Program-made: the position numbers and the translations under genes | From: DATAEY01 sp038199035 | Lineage (GTDB): Bacteria; Actinomycetota; Thermoleophilia; Solirubrobacterales; Solirubrobacteraceae | Direction: 5' to 3' | Assembly: GCA_038199035.1 (NCBI GenBank) | Contig: JBBPZM010000042.1 | Location: 1 to 60,026 of the forward strand | Length of the DNA: 60,026 nt | Notes under the pieces: generated by a model | What the model was told of the DNA's origin: nothing | The model's database searches: none | Seen by the model: only the letters and a program-made list of their open reading frames with translations | Shown here: one piece after another, positions 47,778 to 56,692 of the stretch | How positions within the stretch are numbered: the first letter of the stretch is position 1 | How the letters are laid out: each line of letters opens with the position of its first letter

Positions 47778-49979
47778 TCAGGCCATGAAGGCGGCGAGGC
47801 CGCCCTCGTGGACCTGTCGCAGATCGTCGAGCAAGACGTCGACTTGGGCCGGCTCGACGCCGATGCTCAGGCGCTGGCCGCCCACCGTGCCGCAGGGAAG
47901 AACCTCGACGCGCCGGCTCAGCGCCTCCAGTCCATCGGCGGAGCCCGACACGACGAACCGTCCCGGGCCCTCGCCGAACAGCAGCGCCAGCGGATCGTCG
48001 GCCCGTCCCGTGTCGATCTGCGCCCCGATCCCCCCGCCCAGGCAGCACTCGGCCAGCGCGACAGCGAGCCCGCCCTCGGCCACGTCGTGGGCGCTGACCA
48101 CCCAGCCCTCCCGCACGGCCTCCGCCACGGCGGCGATGGCGTCGATCACAGCCTCGAGGTCCCACTCGCCGAGGTGGTCGGGCAGCGGCTCGCCGCGCAG
48201 CTTGGCCAGCTCCGACCCGGCGAGGCTCGGGGGGTAGGGCGGCCCGACCAAGGCCACGCCATCGCCCTCGCGGACGAAGCCCAGGCGCCCGGCCCGGGCG
48301 ACGTCGGGCAGGCGCCCGACCATCCCCACCACCGGCGTGGGGTCGATGGGCCCCTCCACGCCCTCGTTGTAGAGCGACACGTTGCCGCCCACCACCGGCA
48401 CGTCGAGCGCGCGGCAGACGTCGGCCATTCCGGCGACCGCCCGCTCGAGCTGCCAGGCGATGTGGGGCTTCTCGGGATTGCCGAAGTTCAGGCAGTTGGT
48501 CAGCCCCAGCGGCTCCGCCCCCGCGCAGGCCAGGTTGGCCGCGCACTCGAGCACGGCCTCGACCGTCCCGCGGTAGGGGTCGCACGCCACCCGCCGCCCG
48601 TTGCCGTCGATCGAGAGGGCCAGGCCGCCGGCGTCGGGCAGAGCGAGCACGGCGGCGTCGCTCTGGGCCGGGCGGCGCACGGTGCGCGACTGCACGAGGC
48701 AGTCGTAGCGCTCGAACAGCGGACGCCGTGAGGCCAGGTTGGGCGACGCCAGCAGCGCCAGCAGGACGTCCCGGAGGGACGCGTCTTCGTCGAGCGTTGC
48801 CGCCGGAGCCGGATATGGAGAGGAGGCCGGAGGCTCGGGCGCGAGGTCGTAGAGCGGGCACTCGTCGACGAGCGCAGCGACCGGCAGGTCGCCCACCACC
48901 TCGTCGCCGCGGCGCACGCGCAGCCGACCCCCCGAGGTCACCTCGCCGATGGCGGCGGCGCCGACCTCCCAGCGGGCACAGACCGCCATCACCTCGTCGA
49001 CCCGCGCCGGCTCGACCACCCCCAGCATCCGCTCCTGGGACTCGGAGACCATGATCTCGAACGGCTCCATCCCCGGCTCGCGCACCGGCACGCGCGCGAG
49101 GTCGATCTCCAGCCCCACGCCGCCCTTGCTTGCCATCTCGGCGCTGGAGGAGGTCAGCCCGGCCGCGCCGAGGTCCTGGAGGGCGACGAGGGCGCCGCGC
49201 TCCAGCAGCTCCAGGCAGCACTCGAGCAGCTTCTTCTCCTCGAAGGGATCGCCGATCTGCACGCTGGGCCGCTTGGCCTCGTCGGCCTCGTCGAGCTCCG
49301 CCGAGGCCAGCACGGACGCGCCGCCGATCCCGTCGCGTCCGGTCGACGCCCCCATGAGGACCAGGACGTTGCCCGGCCCGGCGGCCGCCGAGCGCACCAG
49401 CCGCTCGCGCGGCGCCACGCCGACGCACATGGCGTTGACCAGGCAGTTCTGCTCGTAGGGCGCCTCGAAGTAGACCTCGCCGCCCACGGTCGGGACGCCG
49501 ATCGAGTTTCCGTAGTGCCCGATCCCCGCGACCGCCCGGTCGAGCAGGAAGCGCGAGCGGGCGCTGGCCGCCGGCTCGCCGAAGCGCAGCGAGTCGAGCA
49601 CGGCGATGGGCCGCGCGCCGATGGCGAACACGTCGCGCAGGATCCCGCCCACTCCGGTGGCCGCGCCCTGGAAGGGCTCGACCGCCGACGGGTGGTTGTG
49701 GGACTCGACCTTGAAGGCCACCGCCAGGTCGCCGCCCACGTCGACCGCGCCGGCGTTCTCCCCCGGCCCCATCACCACGTGGCGCCCCTCCGTGGGCAGG
49801 CGCCCCAGCAGCTTGCGCGAGTGCTTGTAGGCGCAGTGCTCGGACCACATCAGCGAGAACATGGCCAGTTCGACGCCGTTGGGCTCGCGGCCCAGCTTCG
49901 CGCAGATCAACTCGTACTCGGAGTCGGTGAGCCCGAGCTCTCGGTAGGCCGCCCGGGTGGCGGTGGGACTGGGGCTCAC
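47778..49979 (-). CDS. purL: phosphoribosylformylglycinamidine synthase, PurL subunit
   Basis: A 733-residue small-type PurL, which needs PurQ and PurS as partners. The N-terminal motif MFSLMWSEHCAYKHSRKLL is the substrate and ATP site, followed by VGPGENAG-type and AFKVESHNHPSAVEPFQGA. Tandem AIRS-like halves are seen (GRDGIGGASVLASAEL; NCLNFGNPEKPHIAWQ). It uses FGAR, ATP and glutamine-derived ammonia to make FGAM. The start is GTG 49979, 15 bp after purQ. Confidence 0.96.
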   Translation of the reverse strand: MSPSPTATRAAYRELGLTDSEYELICAKLGREPNGVELAMFSLMWSEHCAYKHSRKLLGRLPTEGRHVVMGPGENAGAVDVGGDLAVAFKVESHNHPSAVEPFQGAATGVGGILRDVFAIGARPIAVLDSLRFGEPAASARSRFLLDRAVAGIGHYGNSIGVPTVGGEVYFEAPYEQNCLVNAMCVGVAPRERLVRSAAAGPGNVLVLMGASTGRDGIGGASVLASAELDEADEAKRPSVQIGDPFEEKKLLECCLELLERGALVALQDLGAAGLTSSSAEMASKGGVGLEIDLARVPVREPGMEPFEIMVSESQERMLGVVEPARVDEVMAVCARWEVGAAAIGEVTSGGRLRVRRGDEVVGDLPVAALVDECPLYDLAPEPPASSPYPAPAATLDEDASLRDVLLALLASPNLASRRPLFERYDCLVQSRTVRRPAQSDAAVLALPDAGGLALSIDGNGRRVACDPYRGTVEAVLECAANLACAGAEPLGLTNCLNFGNPEKPHIAWQLERAVAGMADVCRALDVPVVGGNVSLYNEGVEGPIDPTPVVGMVGRLPDVARAGRLGFVREGDGVALVGPPYPPSLAGSELAKLRGEPLPDHLGEWDLEAVIDAIAAVAEAVREGWVVSAHDVAEGGLAVALAECCLGGGIGAQIDTGRADDPLALLFGEGPGRFVVSGSADGLEALSRRVEVLPCGTVGGQRLSIGVEPAQVDVLLDDLRQVHEGGLAAFMA

Positions 49980-49994
49980 GACCGGACGACGCGG

Positions 49995-50675
49995 TCAGGC
50001 GACGGCACGGGCGGCGTCCACGTGCTCGCGCATCGAGGCGAAGAGCCTCAGGCCGTCGTCGGAGCCGCGCAGGACGTCGACGGCGTGCTCGGGGTGGGGC
50101 ATGAGGCCCAGGACGTTGCCCTGCTCGCTGCACACGCCCGCGATGTCGCGCTCGGAGCCGTTGGGGTTGCGTCCGGGCGCGTAGCGCAGGACGATCTGGC
50201 CGTGTGCCTCCATGCCCTCGAGTACCACCTCCGGCGCGTGGTAGCGGCCGGTCGTGTGCTTGATCGGCACCGACAGCCGTTCCGCCGCGCCGCAGCCGCG
50301 GGTGAACGGCGTGCGCTCGTTGACGACCACGCACTCGACCTGGCGGCAGACGAAGCGCAGCCCGGTGTTGGGCAGCAGCGCGCCGGGCAGCAGGCCGGCC
50401 TCGCACAGGACCTGGAAGCCGTTGCAGATGCCGAGCACAAGCCCGCCCTCGGCGGCGAAGGCGGCGACGGCCTCCATCACCGGCGAGAAGCGGGCGATCG
50501 CGCCCGGACGCAGGTAATCGCCGTAGGAGAAGCCGCCGGGGACGACCACGGCGTCGACCCCCTGAAGGTCGCGGTCGGCGTGCCAGAGGAGGACCGCCTC
50601 GCCCACGCGTGAGGCGGCCTCGAGCGCGTCGACCTCGTCACACGACCCCGGGAAGCGGACGATCCCGGTCTTCAC
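49995..50675 (-). CDS. purQ: FGAM synthase glutaminase subunit
   Basis: A 226-residue class I amidotransferase that supplies ammonia to PurL. GGFSYGDYLRPGAIAR and the nucleophile elbow VLGICNGFQVL (catalytic Cys) are present; the His and Glu of the triad are in GLMPHPEHAVD. The start is GTG 50675, overlapping the purS stop by 4 nt, so translation is coupled. Confidence 0.95.
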   Translation of the reverse strand: MKTGIVRFPGSCDEVDALEAASRVGEAVLLWHADRDLQGVDAVVVPGGFSYGDYLRPGAIARFSPVMEAVAAFAAEGGLVLGICNGFQVLCEAGLLPGALLPNTGLRFVCRQVECVVVNERTPFTRGCGAAERLSVPIKHTTGRYHAPEVVLEGMEAHGQIVLRYAPGRNPNGSERDIAGVCSEQGNVLGLMPHPEHAVDVLRGSDDGLRLFASMREHVDAARAVA

Positions 50676-50890
50676 GCGACGATCTCGTAGTCCTCGATCA
50701 GCGGGTTGGCCAGGAGCTTCTCGCACATCGCCGGAAGGTCGCCCGGGTCGGCGACGTCGAGCTCGACCAGCCGGCCCACGCGCACGTTGGTGGCCCCCTC
50801 GAAGCCCAGCGCGGGAAGGGCGCGCTCCACCGCCTTGCCCTGGGGGTCGAGAATCCCCGCCTTGGGGCGCACGAGCACGCGGGCCCTCAC
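50672..50890 (-). CDS. purS: FGAM synthase PurS subunit
   Basis: A 72-residue protein that bridges PurQ and PurL. Family motifs are ARVLVRPKAGILDPQGKAVE, ALGFEGATNVRVGRLVELD and the ending LLANPLIEDYEI. It starts at GTG 50890, overlapping the purC stop, and its own stop overlaps purQ. The order purC-purS-purQ-purL is the standard one for small-type PurL organisms. Confidence 0.95.
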   Translation of the reverse strand: MRARVLVRPKAGILDPQGKAVERALPALGFEGATNVRVGRLVELDVADPGDLPAMCEKLLANPLIEDYEIVA

Positions 50891-51798
50891 GGTGGGGCCT
50901 CCGCGGCCGACGGGCGACCGACGGCCACCCGCTGTTCCCACGCCGAGAACGGCTCGCCGGCGATGCGCTCGTAGGCCTCGAGGTAGCGCTCGCGGGTCTG
51001 CTCGACCACGTCGGCGGGGATGGCGGGCGCCGGAGGGTTGCGGTCCCACCCGGTGGTCGTGGCCCAGTCGCGGACGAACTGCTTGTCGAAGCTCGGCTGC
51101 CCGCGCCCGGGCTCGTACCCGTCGGCCGGCCAGAAGCGCGACGAGTCCGGCGTGAGGACCTCGTCGCCGAGCACGACCTCGCCCGCCGCGTCGCGGCCGA
51201 ACTCGAACTTCGTGTCGGCCAGGATGATGCCCCGCTCGCGGGCGTGGTCGTCGGCGTGGCCGTAGAGGGCGAGCGACAGGTCGCGCAGGCGCTCGAGCAG
51301 GGCGCGATCGCCGATCAGCTCGGCCGCGCGGTCGAAGTCGACGTTCTCGTCGTGGTCGCCGACCTGAGCCTTGGTGGCCGGGGTGAAGATCGGCTCCGGC
51401 AGCCGCTCGGACTCCCGCAGGCCGTCGGGCAGCGGGATCCCGCAGACCGCCCCCTCGCGCTGGTAGTCCTTCCAGCCCGAGCCGGTGAGGTAGCCGCGGA
51501 CAACGCACTCCACCGGCACCATCTCGAGCCGCTGGACGCGCAGGGCCCGCCCGCGCACCTCCGCGGGCACGCCGTCGGTGGCCGAGACGAGGTGGTTGGC
51601 CACGATGCCGGCCGTGCGCTGGAACCAGAAGACCGACAGGCCGGAGAGCACCGCGCCCTTGCCCGGAACGGGCGTGGGATGGACCACGTCGTAGGTGGAG
51701 ACCCGGTCCGAGGCGACCATGAGCAGGTCGTCGCCGAGGTCGTAGATGTCGCGGACCTTCCCGGAGGCGATCAGGGAGAGGTCGGCGACCGTGGCCAC
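50887..51798 (-). CDS. purC: SAICAR synthetase
   Basis: A 303-residue PurC of the longer yeast/actinobacterial type. It joins aspartate to CAIR using ATP. Motifs: IASGKVRDIYDLGDDLLMVA, SDRVSTYDVV, VECVVRGYLTGSGWKDYQ, ADTKFEFGRD and LTPDSSRFWP. The start is GTG 51798, 8 nt after an extended -10 TAGCAT. It heads the purC-S-Q-L operon. Confidence 0.95.
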   Translation of the reverse strand: MATVADLSLIASGKVRDIYDLGDDLLMVASDRVSTYDVVHPTPVPGKGAVLSGLSVFWFQRTAGIVANHLVSATDGVPAEVRGRALRVQRLEMVPVECVVRGYLTGSGWKDYQREGAVCGIPLPDGLRESERLPEPIFTPATKAQVGDHDENVDFDRAAELIGDRALLERLRDLSLALYGHADDHARERGIILADTKFEFGRDAAGEVVLGDEVLTPDSSRFWPADGYEPGRGQPSFDKQFVRDWATTTGWDRNPPAPAIPADVVEQTRERYLEAYERIAGEPFSAWEQRVAVGRPSAAEAPP

Positions 51799-51806
51799 TG
51801 CGGGCG

Positions 51807-51812
51807 ATGCTA
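51807..51812 (-). promoter_or_regulatory. extended -10 of leaderless purC
   Basis: TAGCAT in the context GTTGCTAGCAT, 8 nt before GTG 51798. It shares GTTGCTAGC with the purF promoter. Confidence 0.55.
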
Positions 51813-51957
51813 GCAACGGGGCGGGCGGGGCAGCTCGGCGCCGGCGGAGCCTCCGGGCAGAGCCCCCGTCGCCCCGCCTCAACGAGCGTCAGCCGGCTCC
51901 CGGCGCGTGGTCCGGTCGCCGCACCCAGCGGCCGCCATCGGGCTCGCCGCGCGAGGC

Positions 51958-52866
51958 TCAGCCCGCCCTCACCAGGCCTCCGTACCCGGCCTGCGCCAGC
52001 GCTGGCTCGAGCCCCACCCAGGCGAGGGCCTCGCCCCAGCGCGCATCGTCCGAAGCGAACACGTCGTCGGGCGCACGCACGTTGGCGGTGGCCCAATCCA
52101 CCACCGAGGGCGGGGGCGGGCGGCCCATGAGCTCGTACACGGCCTGGATCCCGCCGGCCGGGTCGGCGCACAGGTCCTCGTGGCGCAGCATGCGATAGCG
52201 CTCGCCGAAGGCGGCCACGCCCCCGGCCCGCGTGCGCTCGAAGGTGAAGCGCCAGACCAGGAGGACGCGCACGAAGTCGGGGCAGCCCTCGAGGTGGGCG
52301 TGCTCGGGGCGCGCCATCAGCGCCTGCGACAGCGGCCGGCTGGCCCACATCGAGCGGGGCGAGCGATGCTCGAAGAAGTGGTCGGCGGTGTCGAAGAGGT
52401 GCTCGCGCCGGCGCCCGCGCCCCATCAGGTAGGAGGTGGCCACGGCGCGCGGGTCGCGCACGAGGTGAACCAGGCCGGCGGCGGGCTCCACCTCGGCCAG
52501 CGCCGCGACCTTGGCGTACATACGGGTGAGCTTCGCCACCACGTTGGGCGCCGAGTCCAGCAGGAAGCGCAGGTACTCCCGGCAGAAGTCGGGCAGCTCG
52601 TCCTCCAGCTCCAGCTCGGCCTGCCGCGGGGCGCCGTAGTTGAGGAGGTCGGCGTCGAGCTGCGGGCGGTGCGTGCGGCGGAACTCCTCGCGCGCGGCCC
52701 GGACCGGCGCGAACAGGTCCTCGTCCCGGACCCCGCTGCCGCCCCCGACCGCGGCCTTGGCCATCCCGAACGGCTCGTAGAAGCAGGTCAGCTCGGGATC
52801 CTCGAGCAGGGCGTCGTAGAGGATCGTCGTGCCCGAGCGCCGCATCCCCTGGATGAAGAGGGTCAT
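51958..52866 (-). CDS. sulfotransferase family protein
   Basis: A 302-residue protein with the PAPS-binding 5'-phosphosulfate loop at the very start (IQGMRRSGTTILYDALLED) and the 3'-phosphate motif HLVRDPRAVATSYLMGRG. It would move sulfate from PAPS to a hydroxyl of a glycan or metabolite. It lies 48 bp downstream of a glycosyltransferase gene on the same strand, which hints that the two modify the same molecule. Both sit between purB and purC with no known link to purines. Confidence 0.83.
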   Translation of the reverse strand: MTLFIQGMRRSGTTILYDALLEDPELTCFYEPFGMAKAAVGGGSGVRDEDLFAPVRAAREEFRRTHRPQLDADLLNYGAPRQAELELEDELPDFCREYLRFLLDSAPNVVAKLTRMYAKVAALAEVEPAAGLVHLVRDPRAVATSYLMGRGRRREHLFDTADHFFEHRSPRSMWASRPLSQALMARPEHAHLEGCPDFVRVLLVWRFTFERTRAGGVAAFGERYRMLRHEDLCADPAGGIQAVYELMGRPPPPSVVDWATANVRAPDDVFASDDARWGEALAWVGLEPALAQAGYGGLVRAG

Positions 52867-52914
52867 GCGGCGCGCTGAATTGAGCCGCGGCGCGACGTCA
52901 TCCGCGGCGGCGCC

Positions 52915-54018
52915 TCATGCCGAGGCCGCCGGCGCCGGGACGGCGGCCGCGAGCAGGTCGCGGAAGCCGGCGACCGTCCGTCCCCACGAGAGCTCGTCGC
53001 GCGTCTGCCGCGCTCCGGCGGCCAGGCGCGCCCGCAGCTGCGGATCGGCCAGGCGCTCGATGGCGGCGACGAGCTCTCCTCGCTCCGGATCGAATGCGGG
53101 GATGCCCGAGCGGGTCTCGTGCTCGCTGGGGCGCGGGGCGACGAGGATCCCGTTGACCCCGTCGCGGACGATCTCGTTCATCGGCGGGATGTCGGTGGTG
53201 ACGACCGGCAGGCCAAAGGCCATCGCCTCGTAGAGGTGCAGGCCGAGCCCCTCCCACCGGCTGGGGGCCACGCAGGCGTGGCAGGAGGCGAACAGCCGCA
53301 GGTGCTCGTCGGTGGGCAGGTCGTCGCGCATCACGCGGATGCGGCTGTCGCGCTCGGCCATCTCGTCGAGGAAGGCGGCGCGCCGGGGCACCTGGGCCTT
53401 GACCAGGAGCTCGAGCCGCGGGTCGTCGACCTCGGAGAAGGCCCGCAGGAGCAGGCGGATCGGCTTGCGCTTGGAGAGGAAGCCGCCCGGAAAGAAGAGC
53501 CGCACCGGCGGAGGCTCGGGCTGGTCGGCGGTGACCGCGAGCAGCTCGGGATGGCATCCCCAGACCACCCGCGGGCTGTCGATCCCCAGGTCGGCGTAGC
53601 GGCGCTGCTCGCAGGCGGTGAGGGAGTAGACGACGTCGTAGGCCGCGTGGGCGGCGGGCACGTCGGAGGGGGCGAAGGCCTCCCACACGAAGCGCCCCAG
53701 CGTCCGCACCCCCTGGCGGCGCAGGCCGGCGATCTCCTCCCACTGGTAGTTCTGGTCGAAGAAGACTGCGTCCAGCCCGTTCTCCGCGGCCCAGTCCTCG
53801 TACTCGCGGCGCGGGATGTCGTAGTGGGAGGCCTCGGTCACGCCGGGCTGCGACCACACGTCCTCGCGATCGACGAAGGCGGGCCGCCGGTTCGTCGGGC
53901 GGGTGGGCCGGGCGAGCACGAAGGTGTCGTGGCCCAGCTCGTCGAGCGCTGAGCGCACGTGACGGGCGACCACGCCCTGGCCGCGGTTGAACCAGTGGGC
54001 GACGATTCCCAGCTTCAT
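52915..54018 (-). CDS. GT4-type glycosyltransferase
   Basis: A 367-residue GT-B protein. The N-terminus KLGIVAHWFNRGQGVVARHV has the glycine-rich loop; the donor domain has LFFPGGFLSKRKPIRLLLRA and the nucleotide-sugar motif SRWEGLGLHLYEAMAFGLPV (E-x7-E), followed by TTDIPPMNEIV. It precedes the sulfotransferase gene by 48 bp. Acceptor and sugar are unknown. Confidence 0.86.
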   Translation of the reverse strand: MKLGIVAHWFNRGQGVVARHVRSALDELGHDTFVLARPTRPTNRRPAFVDREDVWSQPGVTEASHYDIPRREYEDWAAENGLDAVFFDQNYQWEEIAGLRRQGVRTLGRFVWEAFAPSDVPAAHAAYDVVYSLTACEQRRYADLGIDSPRVVWGCHPELLAVTADQPEPPPVRLFFPGGFLSKRKPIRLLLRAFSEVDDPRLELLVKAQVPRRAAFLDEMAERDSRIRVMRDDLPTDEHLRLFASCHACVAPSRWEGLGLHLYEAMAFGLPVVTTDIPPMNEIVRDGVNGILVAPRPSEHETRSGIPAFDPERGELVAAIERLADPQLRARLAAGARQTRDELSWGRTVAGFRDLLAAAVPAPAASA

Positions 54019-54107
54019 CGGGCACTGTCGAGGATATGGGGTGGCGCCGGTGGTCGCCCAGGGCTCAGCCGCCCCGTTCCCCCCGCCGCGCTTCGACCCG
54101 CCGCCGC

Positions 54108-54386
54108 TCAGCCGCCGCCGAGCCGCGCCTCGATCGCCGCCAGGCTGCGGCGGGCGTCGCGCACGGCCGCCCCTACGGCCTCCAGCCGGAGGAGGGCGCT
54201 GGACGGCTCCTCGTCCCGGCCGCCCTCGCCCGGCCGTTCATCTCTGGCCCCGTGGCTGCCCGCGCCCTCGTCGTCCGGCCCGTCTCGCGGGTCTTCGCCC
54301 GCCGCCGGGCCGGCCGCCTTCAGGCGCGCGGCGGCTTCCTGGAGCCGGGTCGCCAGCGCCTCGAGCTCAGCCTGGGGATTCGCCAC
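54108..54386 (-). CDS. small coiled-coil hypothetical protein
   Basis: A 92-residue protein from ATG 54386. Residues 5-25 (AELEALATRLQEAAARLKAA) and 64-90 (LLRLEAVGAAVRDARRSLAA) form amphipathic helices with heptad-like spacing, joined by an acidic Gly/Asp/Glu linker. No domain is recognised. It lies between purB and the glycosyltransferase on the same strand, 36 bp after the purB stop. Confidence 0.6.
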   Translation of the reverse strand: MANPQAELEALATRLQEAAARLKAAGPAAGEDPRDGPDDEGAGSHGARDERPGEGGRDEEPSSALLRLEAVGAAVRDARRSLAAIEARLGGG

Positions 54387-54422
54387 GGCAACCGAGTGTC
54401 GTTCCCACGGCGGACGTCCCGG

Positions 54423-55697
54423 TCAGGCGATCTCGCCCAGCCGGTCGACGATCGTCCCGCAGTGAGCGGTGAACTGCCCGTAGTCGAAGATCGAGTCGAG
54501 GTCGAGTCCCTGCGCCGCCGGCTCGGCCGCCAGCAGCTCGCGCAGCGGGATCTGCTCGTCCCACGCGCGCTGGGCCAGGCGCTGGACGAGGCGGTAGGCG
54601 TCGTCGCGCTGGCTGCCTCGCTCGACCAGCGCCAGCAGGACCCGCTGCGAGAACAGGGCCCCGCAGGTGAGCTCGAGGTTGCCCCGCATCCGCTCCGCGT
54701 CGACGGTCATCCCCCGCGCCAGCCGCAGGGCCAGCTGCTGCACGTAGTCGATGAGGATCGTCGAGTCGGGCAGGATCACCCGCTCCGCGCCCGAGTGCGA
54801 GATGTCGCGCTCGTGCCACAGCGCGACGTTCTCGATCGCGGCCATGGCGTTCCCCCGCAGGACCCGCGCCAGCCCGCAGATCCGCTCCGAGGCGATCGGG
54901 TTGCGCTTGTGGGGCATGGCGCTCGAGCCCTTCTGGCCCTCGCGGAAGGGCTCCTGGGCCTCGCGGACCTCCGTGCGCTGGAGGTGGCGCAGCTCGGTCG
55001 CGAAACGCTCGAGCCCCGCCCCGGCCAGAGCGATCGAGCCCAGCAGCTCGGCGTGGCGGTCGCGCGGCACGACCTGGGTCGACACCGGCTCCGGGCTCAG
55101 GCCCAGCCGCGCCAGCACGCGCTGCTCAAAGTCGGGCGGGTGGCTGGCGTAGGTGCCGACCGCGCCGGAGATCGCCCCGACCTCTACCTGGGCGAAGCCC
55201 CCCTCCAGGCGCGCCGCGTTGCGGTGGGCCTCGAAGGCGAACCCGGCGAGCTTGACCCCGAACGTCGTGGGCTCGGCGTGGACGCCGTGCGTGCGCCCGA
55301 CGCAGAGCGTGTCGCGGTGCTCGCGCGCCCGGTCGACCAGCGCCCCGACGAGCTCGCGGGCCGCCGGGACGATGACCTCCCCGGCCGCCCGAAACTGGAG
55401 GGCGAGGGCGGTGTCGAGGACGTCGGAGGAGGTCAGCCCGAAGTGGATCCAGCGCCCGGCCGGGCCGGCCGAAGCGGCCAGCACGTCGACGAAGGCCGCG
55501 ACGTCGTGGTCGGTGACCCGCTCGCGCTCGCGCACCGCCTCAACCGTGAAGGTGGCCCCGCGGATGTCCGCAAGCTCCTCCTCCGTGGGTCCCTCCATCT
55601 CCTCGCAGGCCGCCACCTCGACCCGTCGCCACCCCTCCATGCGCGCCTCGTCGGTCCAGACTCGCCCGAGCTCGGGGCGGGTGTAGCGGTCGATCAC
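54423..55697 (-). CDS. purB: adenylosuccinate lyase
   Basis: A 424-residue PurB, which cleaves SAICAR and adenylosuccinate. WIHFGLTSSDVLDTALALQ, VGRTHGVHAEPTTFG (catalytic His) and the flexible signature loop GSSAMPHKRNPIASER (catalytic Ser) are all intact. The start is GTG 55697, 6 nt after GATAAT, an excellent -10 hexamer. The plus-strand SDR gene starts 95 bp away, so this is a divergent promoter region. Confidence 0.95.
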   Translation of the reverse strand: MIDRYTRPELGRVWTDEARMEGWRRVEVAACEEMEGPTEEELADIRGATFTVEAVRERERVTDHDVAAFVDVLAASAGPAGRWIHFGLTSSDVLDTALALQFRAAGEVIVPAARELVGALVDRAREHRDTLCVGRTHGVHAEPTTFGVKLAGFAFEAHRNAARLEGGFAQVEVGAISGAVGTYASHPPDFEQRVLARLGLSPEPVSTQVVPRDRHAELLGSIALAGAGLERFATELRHLQRTEVREAQEPFREGQKGSSAMPHKRNPIASERICGLARVLRGNAMAAIENVALWHERDISHSGAERVILPDSTILIDYVQQLALRLARGMTVDAERMRGNLELTCGALFSQRVLLALVERGSQRDDAYRLVQRLAQRAWDEQIPLRELLAAEPAAQGLDLDSIFDYGQFTAHCGTIVDRLGEIA

Positions 55698-55703
55698 CGA
55701 TCC

Positions 55704-55709
55704 ATTATC
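55704..55709 (-). promoter_or_regulatory. -10 box of leaderless purB
   Basis: GATAAT, 6 nt before GTG 55697; five of six bases match the sigma-70 consensus. Confidence 0.55.
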
Positions 55710-55776
55710 GCTAGGGCAAAGACGCCGCACACGAGGTCGAGATCCCGGCGGCATGCACCCGCCCCCGGGCGATCCC

Positions 55777-55782
55777 TACCAT
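55777..55782 (+). promoter_or_regulatory. -10 box of SDR gene
   Basis: TACCAT on the plus strand, 9 nt before ATG 55792. Confidence 0.4.
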
Positions 55783-55791
55783 CGCGCCTCG

Positions 55792-56643
55792 ATGACCGCC
55801 TTCGACCTACGCGACCGCGTCGCGCTCGTCACCGGCGCCGCCCGGGGCATCGGCTTCGAGACGGCGAAGCTGCTGCACGAGCGGGGGGCGACGGTCGCCC
55901 TGGTCGACCTCGAGCTCGCGTCGGTCGAGGCGGCGGCGCAGCGGATCGGCGGGGAGCGGACGCTGGCCCTCGTGGCCGACGTGACCGACCGCGCAGCGGT
56001 CGAGGAGGCGGTCGCCCGGACAGTCGAGCGCTTCGGCGCCCTCGACGTGGTCGTGGCCAACGCCGGGATCGGGCCGCCGCCTTCGACGATCCGCACCGCC
56101 GACCCGGCGGCCTTCGAGCGGGTGATCGAGGTGGACCTGCTGGGCGTTTGGCGCACGGTCCGCGCCGGCCTGCCCCATGTGGTGGCGCGACGGGGCCATG
56201 TCGTCGTCGTGGCCTCGGTCTACGCCTTCTTCAACGGCGTGCTCGCCGCCCCCTACGCCATGAGCAAGGCGGGCGTCGAGCAGCTGGGTCGCGCCCTGCG
56301 GGTCGAGCTCGCGCCCCACGGGGCCAGCGCCAGCGTCGCCTACTTCGGCTTCATCGACACCGAGATGGTCCGCGAGGCGCTTGACGACCCGGTCGGCCGG
56401 CGCTTCGCGGGCACCTTGCCGTCCTTTGTCATGCGGCGGCTCCCGCCCAGCGCCGCGGGCCGGGCGATCGTCGAGGGGGTCGAGCGGCGAGCGCCGCGCA
56501 TCATCGCCCCTCGGTGGTGGCGGGCGCTCTCGGTCCTGCGCGGGATCGTCAACCCCGTGCTGGACGCGCGCATGGAGCGCGACGCCCGGGTCCTCGACCT
56601 CGTCCGCGAGGGCGACCGCCCGGCCAGCGACCGGGCATCCTGA
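55792..56643 (+). CDS. classical short-chain dehydrogenase/reductase
   Basis: A 283-residue SDR. Cofactor motif TGAARGIG at 14-21, VVANAGIG, catalytic Ser in VVASVYAFFNG and Y-x-x-x-K in PYAMSKAG, 13 residues apart as usual. FGFIDTEMV follows. The substrate is unknown; an acidic Asp after strand 2 (LVDLE) suggests NAD over NADP. It is a plus-strand insert between purB and purE, with its own -10 box. Confidence 0.88.
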   Translation: MTAFDLRDRVALVTGAARGIGFETAKLLHERGATVALVDLELASVEAAAQRIGGERTLALVADVTDRAAVEEAVARTVERFGALDVVVANAGIGPPPSTIRTADPAAFERVIEVDLLGVWRTVRAGLPHVVARRGHVVVVASVYAFFNGVLAAPYAMSKAGVEQLGRALRVELAPHGASASVAYFGFIDTEMVREALDDPVGRRFAGTLPSFVMRRLPPSAAGRAIVEGVERRAPRIIAPRWWRALSVLRGIVNPVLDARMERDARVLDLVREGDRPASDRAS

Positions 56644-56692
56644 CCGCGAGCGCGCGGCCAGCGGCGGGGATCCACCGCCAGCGTTCCGCTAC

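Noticed and set aside
43562..50406. Very long Arg/Ala/Gly-rich open frames antisense to or out of frame with the purine genes
   Set aside because: They overlap well-supported pur genes, lack motifs and have the low-complexity composition that extreme GC content produces in non-coding frames.
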